Of a stretch of 19,414 bases of DNA, positions 16,092 to 19,414 are shown in pieces. Position numbers and translations under genes: made by a program. Numbering within the stretch: position 1 is the first letter of the stretch; every line of letters begins with the position of its first letter. A model generated the notes under the pieces. It had not been told where the DNA came from, searched no databases, and saw nothing but the letters and a program-made list of their open reading frames with translations. The DNA lies in assembly GCA_003555185.1 (NCBI GenBank), contig PWFZ01000285.1:1-19414 (forward strand). The letters run 5' to 3'. Source of the DNA: Balneolaceae bacterium (GTDB lineage: Bacteria > Bacteroidota > Rhodothermia > Balneolales > Balneolaceae).

Positions 16092-17144
16092 ATGAAGATG
16101 AAACTTACAGATTTCAAATTTGAAATCGATGACTATAATGTTCCCGAAGAGCCGCTTGAGCCAAGAGATTCATCAAAGCTAATGGTTCTCAACAGAGAAG
16201 ATAAAACCATAAAGCACGAGACATTCTCCGATATTCACAAATACGTGAACGAGGGTGATGTAATCATCTATAACAATACGAAGGTGTTTCCTGCTAAGCT
16301 GAAAGGGAAAAAAGAGAAAACAGATGCTGATATTGAAGTTTTTCTTTTGCGGGAGTTAATGCCGGAGAATATGCTTTGGGATGTATTGGTTGAGCCGGCC
16401 AGAAAAATCAGAATTGGTAACAAGCTTTACTTTGGTGAGGATTTAATGGCCGAGGTTGTGGATAACACAACATCCAGAGGGCGTACCATTCGTTTTCTTT
16501 ATGATGGTCCGAATCACGAGCTTTATGAGCGATTGGATGAAATTGGCGATATGCCACTTCCTCCCTATATCGAAAGAGAGCCTAAGGAGTCCGATAAGGA
16601 GAAGTATCAAACCATTTTTGCTAAAGAAAGAGGAGCTGTTGCGGCGCCCACAGCCGGAATGCACTTTACTCCGGAGCTGGTTAAGAAAATTGAAGACAAG
16701 GGAGCTGAGTTTCTACCGGTAACTCTTCATATAGGGTGGGGGACATTCCGAAATGTTGAGGTAGAGGATTTGACAAAGCACCGTATGGATTCTGAGAACT
16801 TCTATATATCAAAGGAGACATCAGATAGAATTAACATCGCTCTGAAAAGCAAAAAGAATAAAGTGATTGCATGTGGCACCTCTGCAGTTCGGGTTATCGA
16901 AACCAGCGTTATGGCCAGCGGCATGAGTAAAGAGGGGACCGGGTGGACAGATAAATTTATCTACCCTGACTATCCTTTTAAAATTACGGAAGCCGTGATC
17001 ACCAACTTTCACAGGCCAGAATCAACTCTGTTGATGCTCGCTGCAGCATTTGGGAGCTACGATTTCATTATGGAAGCGTATAAAGAGGCTAAAGAGAATG
17101 ATTACAGATTCTTCTCATTTGGCGATGCAATGTTGATTATATAA
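16092..17144 (+). CDS. queA: S-adenosylmethionine:tRNA ribosyltransferase-isomerase
   Basis: Transfers and isomerises the ribosyl group of SAM onto 7-aminomethyl-7-deazaguanine in tRNA, giving epoxyqueuosine at position 34 of GUN-anticodon tRNAs. The 350 residues match the family in length and motifs: APTAGMHFT (185-193), HIGWGTF (213-219) and NFHRPESTLLMLAAAFGSYD (305-324). The usual form of the last motif is NFHLPKSTLLML, so Arg and Glu replace Leu and Lys here, a modest variation. The start may be Met1 or Met3 (ATG at 16092 or 16098); E. coli-type alignment does not separate them. It leads a plus-strand operon: ispD begins 2 nt after its stop. No other queuosine gene is in the window. Confidence 0.95.
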   Translation: MKMKLTDFKFEIDDYNVPEEPLEPRDSSKLMVLNREDKTIKHETFSDIHKYVNEGDVIIYNNTKVFPAKLKGKKEKTDADIEVFLLRELMPENMLWDVLVEPARKIRIGNKLYFGEDLMAEVVDNTTSRGRTIRFLYDGPNHELYERLDEIGDMPLPPYIEREPKESDKEKYQTIFAKERGAVAAPTAGMHFTPELVKKIEDKGAEFLPVTLHIGWGTFRNVEVEDLTKHRMDSENFYISKETSDRINIALKSKKNKVIACGTSAVRVIETSVMASGMSKEGTGWTDKFIYPDYPFKITEAVITNFHRPESTLLMLAAAFGSYDFIMEAYKEAKENDYRFFSFGDAMLII

Positions 17145-17146
17145 AC

Positions 17147-17845
17147 GTGTCTGAACCTACACTATCACTTATAGTCCCGGCAGCGGGTGCAGGTAAGCGA
17201 ATGGAGACTTCTACTCCAAAGCCTTACCTAATGCTGGGCGATAAGTTGGTATTGGAACATACTCTGTATTGTTTTGCGGCACTGTCCAATTTAAAGCAGG
17301 TGGTGGTTTCTACCTCTGAACGTTACAGCTATCAAACTGAAGAGATTCTTGCCAAAGTTTTTCCGTCCATTGAAACACATGTTGTGATGGGAGGGAAGGA
17401 GAGACAGGATTCCATAAATAATGCGCTGCAGGTGGTTAATGAATCAATCAGTCTGGTGATGGTCCATGATGCTGTGCGTCCATTTGTTACCCGTAAGTTA
17501 ATTGAAGACTGTATCAGTGGTGCGTTGGAGGCCGGTGGAGCAATTACGGGGGTTCGGGTTAAGGATACCATCAAGGAAGTTGACTCAAATCTTGAAATTG
17601 TGAGTACACCTGAGCGGGGCAATTTGTGGCAAGCCCAAACACCGCAGATATTTGAGCGAAAACTCTTACTGGATGCTTACAATAACTCCAGAATCAATAA
17701 TTTTACAGTTACTGATGATGCCTCTTTGATAGAAAAAATGGGTGGAAAGGTTGTGATGGTAGAAGGAGATCGACAAAATTTTAAACTCACATATCCGCTC
17801 GACTTTTCTATTGCGGAGATGCTGATGAAAAATCAAGATAAATGA
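17147..17845 (+). CDS. ispD: 2-C-methyl-D-erythritol 4-phosphate cytidylyltransferase (MEP pathway)
   Basis: Converts MEP and CTP to CDP-methylerythritol, the third step of the MEP isoprenoid route. At 232 residues it has the normal length. Visible motifs are the nucleotide-binding PAAGAGKRM (11-19) with the following PKPYLMLGDK, VHDAVRPFV, the TPQIFERKLL segment and the C-terminal TDDASLIEKMGGKV...GDRQNFKLTYPLD. The start is GTG at 17147, only 2 nt after the queA stop, and is the only start that keeps the N-terminal strand. The stop overlaps the ispF start as ATGA, indicating translational coupling with the enzyme acting two steps later. IspE is not in the window. Confidence 0.96.
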   Translation: MSEPTLSLIVPAAGAGKRMETSTPKPYLMLGDKLVLEHTLYCFAALSNLKQVVVSTSERYSYQTEEILAKVFPSIETHVVMGGKERQDSINNALQVVNESISLVMVHDAVRPFVTRKLIEDCISGALEAGGAITGVRVKDTIKEVDSNLEIVSTPERGNLWQAQTPQIFERKLLLDAYNNSRINNFTVTDDASLIEKMGGKVVMVEGDRQNFKLTYPLDFSIAEMLMKNQDK

Positions 17846-18330
17846 ATTTCAGAATCGGTTTAGGATATGATGTCCATCCTTTTGTGGTCGGTAGAAAGCT
17901 TATGCTGGGTGGTGTTGAAATACCGTTTAGCAAAGGGCTGAAGGGCCACTCTGATGCTGATGTATTATTGCACTCAATTACAGATGCTCTTCTTGGAGCT
18001 GGAGGGTTAGGTGATATTGGTAGCCATTTTCCTGATACAGATCCGAAATTTAAAAATGCAGACAGCGCAATTTTATTAAAAGAAGCCTATGCATTAGTTA
18101 CTGATGCCGGTTACGAGCTCTCCAATATAGATGCAACAGTAGTGGCGGAGGCTCCAAAAATAATGCCATATGTTGTAAAGATAAGAGAAAGGATCAGCTC
18201 CTTGTTGGGGTGTGAGACAGATAGGGTGTCAATAAAAGCCACGACTAACGAAAAGATGGGGTTTGTGGGGAGGTCAGAGGGAATAGCAGTACATGCGGTG
18301 GCATTGATTTATAAACCCGCTGTGGATTAG
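17842..18330 (+). CDS. ispF: 2-C-methyl-D-erythritol 2,4-cyclodiphosphate synthase (MEP pathway)
   Basis: Cyclises CDP-methylerythritol 2-phosphate to MEcPP, releasing CMP; works as a trimer with a zinc ion per active site. All 162 residues fit the family: the metal ligands Asp10 and His12 in GYDVHPF and His44 in GHSDADVLLH are present, as is KATTNEKMGFVGRSEGIAVHAV (132-153), which holds the CMP-binding threonines. The ATG overlaps the ispD stop by four bases. DedA follows after only 3 nt, so the operon continues. Nothing in the sequence suggests an IspDF fusion; the two proteins are separate. Confidence 0.97.
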   Translation: MNFRIGLGYDVHPFVVGRKLMLGGVEIPFSKGLKGHSDADVLLHSITDALLGAGGLGDIGSHFPDTDPKFKNADSAILLKEAYALVTDAGYELSNIDATVVAEAPKIMPYVVKIRERISSLLGCETDRVSIKATTNEKMGFVGRSEGIAVHAVALIYKPAVD

Positions 18331-18333
18331 GGT

Positions 18334-18954
18334 ATGGAATATTATACCCAGGAATTGATTGAGTGGATTCAGACTCTCTCACCCATTAGCATTTATCTGA
18401 TATTCGGATTCATTGCTTACCTTGAAAATATAATACCTCCAATACCGGGAGATATACTTGTAGTATTTGGAGGCTATCTAGCGGCTGAACAAGTAATTGG
18501 ATTTTCTGTAGTATTGGGCGTTACTACTTTTGCCTCGGTGATCGGTTTTATGAACATGTATGTGATAGGAAGGTATTTTGGAGACAAAATTGAGGTTCAG
18601 AGAAAAAATTTCTGGTTAATGAGATTTCTTGATGTAAAGTATTTTGATAAAGCAAAGCGCTGGATGGCTATATGGGGGCAATGGGTAATTGTTACCAATC
18701 GGTTTTTGGCCGGTACTCGATCTATAATTTCAGTAACAGCAGGCCTGACTCAAACAAAAATTTATCAAACGATACTCAGCAGTACGGTAAGCTCACTTTT
18801 ATGGAATTTTATACTATTGGGGCTTGGTTGGATCGTTCATGAAAACTGGAAAATTATTGGGCATTATCTTAATATTTACGGTACTATTATACTTTCCGTT
18901 TTGGTTATATTGATAGTCGCTAAATTGATTTATAATCGTATGAAGAGAAAGTAA
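18334..18954 (+). CDS. DedA-family (VTT/SNARE-associated domain) inner-membrane protein
   Basis: 206-residue polytopic membrane protein. The DedA hallmark YLENIIPPIPGDILVVFGGYLA (29-50) is split by proline-rich re-entrant sequence and carries the conserved acidic residues Glu31 and Asp40. The second hallmark, RFLAGTRSIISVTAGL (123-138), has the essential arginines Arg123 and Arg129. Several members, such as UptA, translocate undecaprenyl phosphate, others other lipids; the lipid handled here cannot be read from sequence. It follows ispF by 3 nt, so it shares a transcript with two isoprenoid-precursor genes, which makes a polyprenyl-phosphate role plausible but not proven. A basic C-terminus (NRMKRK) suits the cytoplasmic side. 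No clear terminator follows the stop. Confidence 0.93.
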   Translation: MEYYTQELIEWIQTLSPISIYLIFGFIAYLENIIPPIPGDILVVFGGYLAAEQVIGFSVVLGVTTFASVIGFMNMYVIGRYFGDKIEVQRKNFWLMRFLDVKYFDKAKRWMAIWGQWVIVTNRFLAGTRSIISVTAGLTQTKIYQTILSSTVSSLLWNFILLGLGWIVHENWKIIGHYLNIYGTIILSVLVILIVAKLIYNRMKRK

Positions 18955-18997
18955 ATGACAGGCAGGAAATATTTAATAAAAAATACTTTCTTATTTG

Positions 18998-19028
18998 TTG
19001 ACAAGTATAAAATATGTTTTTAGATTTC
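18998..19028 (+). promoter_or_regulatory. Candidate promoter of the tRNA cluster
   Basis: TTG at 18998-19000 (within TTTGTTGACA), a 20-nt spacer and TAGATTTC at 19021-19028 closely fit TTG-N19-20-TAnnTTTG, with one mismatch in the -7 box. It is among the best matches in the window and lies upstream of the tRNA genes. The first intact tRNA is 260 nt downstream, so the precursor would include the broken tRNA copy. Confidence 0.42.
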
Positions 19029-19033
19029 ATGTC

Positions 19034-19049
19034 TTTCGCAATTGCGAAA
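19034..19049. repeat. 16-bp perfect palindrome next to the predicted transcription start
   Basis: TTTCGCAATTGCGAAA reads the same on both strands and lies 5 nt after the proposed -7 box. No T tract follows, and it has no loop, so a DNA-binding-protein operator is more likely than a terminator. No regulator is identified. Confidence 0.8.
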
Positions 19050-19177
19050 AGATAAGGTTGAATCGACTTGATTTACCACCTGAGACGCATAAGCCAATTA
19101 ATTAGTGTGATCTGATTAATGAAACTTTTGAATGTACGCGCGCAGGGAACGGTGTAAGTTGAATTTTTAATGATATT

Positions 19178-19250
19178 GCCAGTGTAGCTCAGGGGTAGAG
19201 TCCCGGAGGATTTCGGGATAAACCGCCGGTCATCAGTTAGGTGTCGGTTG
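19178..19250 (+). pseudogene. Broken tRNA-Thr copy with a replaced anticodon arm
   Basis: The first 23 nt (19178-19200) are identical to the 5' end of the intact tRNA-Thr 110 nt downstream, covering the acceptor strand and D arm. A second 16-nt block (19219-19234) matches the 3' anticodon arm and variable region. Between them, the 11 nt holding the 5' anticodon stem and the start of the anticodon are replaced by an 18-nt hairpin (TCCCG 19201-19205, CGGGA 19214-19218). The T arm is eroded and no 3' acceptor strand follows. It cannot fold as a normal tRNA. The right boundary is approximate. Confidence 0.82.
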
Positions 19251-19287
19251 AGTAAATTGGAAGTAAGTATTTTTGACATAGTAATTA

Positions 19288-19359
19288 GCCAGTGTAGCTC
19301 AGGGGTAGAGCAGCGGTTTTGTAAACCGCCGGTCATCGGTTCGAATCCGGTCACTGGCT
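19288..19359 (+). tRNA. tRNA-Thr (anticodon UGU)
   Basis: A full cloverleaf can be drawn. Acceptor GCCAGTG (19288-19294) pairs with CACTGGC (19352-19358); D stem GCTC/GAGC; anticodon stem GCGGT/ACCGC around loop TTTGTAA with anticodon TGT at 19320-19322; T stem ATCGG/CCGGT around TTCGAAT; discriminator T at 19359. No CCA is encoded. The anticodon reads ACA and related threonine codons. Confidence 0.97.
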
Positions 19360-19386
19360 CACAGTAAATTTTATTGATTTTTCTTT

Positions 19387-19414
19387 GGGGGGATACCAAA
19401 GCGGCCAACTGGGG
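19387..19414 (+). tRNA. 5' part of a probable tRNA-Tyr, cut by the window end
   Basis: The last 28 bases begin with a G-rich acceptor strand (GGGGGGA), T8/A9, and a D arm containing AGCGGCCAA followed by GGGG, as in bacterial tRNA-Tyr. It starts 27 nt after tRNA-Thr. In Bacteroidetes-group genomes Thr(UGU)-Tyr-Gly-Thr-tuf is a common order, which supports the call. The anticodon lies outside the window. Confidence 0.75.

Noticed and set aside
19178..19359. Duplicated tRNA-Thr segment as an integration (att) site of a genomic island
   Set aside because: Integrases normally duplicate the 3' end of a tRNA; here the repeated parts are the 5' end and the anticodon 3' arm, 110 nt apart, and no integrase or island lies between them.
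19073..19408. Minus-strand 111-residue reading frame across the tRNA genes
   Set aside because: It is antisense to the intact tRNA-Thr and its broken copy; such translated tRNA antisense frames are a known source of spurious hypothetical proteins.
1..19414. CRISPR array, transposon, prophage or defence island
   Set aside because: No regularly spaced repeats, transposase, integrase or nuclease-type genes were seen; the genes are mostly housekeeping with consistent composition.

Overview
The window is ordinary-looking chromosomal DNA with few mobile signals, moderately AT-rich, and most likely from the Bacteroidota/Balneolota side of the FCB group. Four things support this. Shine-Dalgarno sequences are weak or absent in front of many genes. 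Several start regions have promoter-like pairs resembling the Bacteroidetes TTG/TTTG-N19-20-TAnnTTTG type. A LytR_C gene sits next to rsfS, and there is a three-gene type III polyketide cassette. Finally, a tRNA-Thr(UGU)-tRNA-Tyr start closes the window; in this group that pair often opens the Thr-Tyr-Gly-Thr-tuf cluster. Assignment to a Balneolaceae-like organism is inference; no taxonomic search was possible.

Layout. Bases 2-1720 hold the 3' two thirds of an AcnA-type aconitase, closed by a clear intrinsic terminator. Then come a short-chain dehydrogenase (1964-2737), a 346-base gap, formyltetrahydrofolate deformylase purU (3084-3920), and a soluble GAF/HisKA_2 histidine kinase (4003-5187). 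A minus-strand operon (8168 down to 5203) encodes a type III polyketide synthase, a class I SAM methyltransferase and an FAD monooxygenase, tightly coupled (1-nt gap, then 14-nt overlap). This is a compact phenolic-lipid or alkylquinone-type pathway. Divergent from it is an unrecognised exported protein (8376-9038), which overlaps tail to tail with a MATE exporter (10389-9028).

The next minus-strand block (15831 down to 10513) encodes a small exported protein, a membrane-anchored LytR_C protein, the ribosome silencing factor RsfS, and a very large 1290-residue NtrY-like sensor kinase with about a dozen membrane segments. Divergent from it is a plus-strand operon, queA-ispD-ispF-dedA (16092-18954), with 2-nt, overlapping and 3-nt junctions. 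It joins tRNA queuosine modification, two consecutive MEP isoprenoid steps and a DedA-family membrane protein.

The last 460 bases are RNA-gene territory: a promoter-like element followed by a 16-bp perfect palindrome, a broken tRNA-Thr copy carrying a foreign hairpin, an intact tRNA-Thr(UGU), and the first 28 bases of a probable tRNA-Tyr.

The most interesting items are the polyketide cassette with its possible export neighbours, the multi-sensor kinase without an adjacent response regulator, and the decayed tRNA-Thr duplicate with the nearby palindrome. I see no CRISPR array, transposase, phage gene or clearly new defence system.
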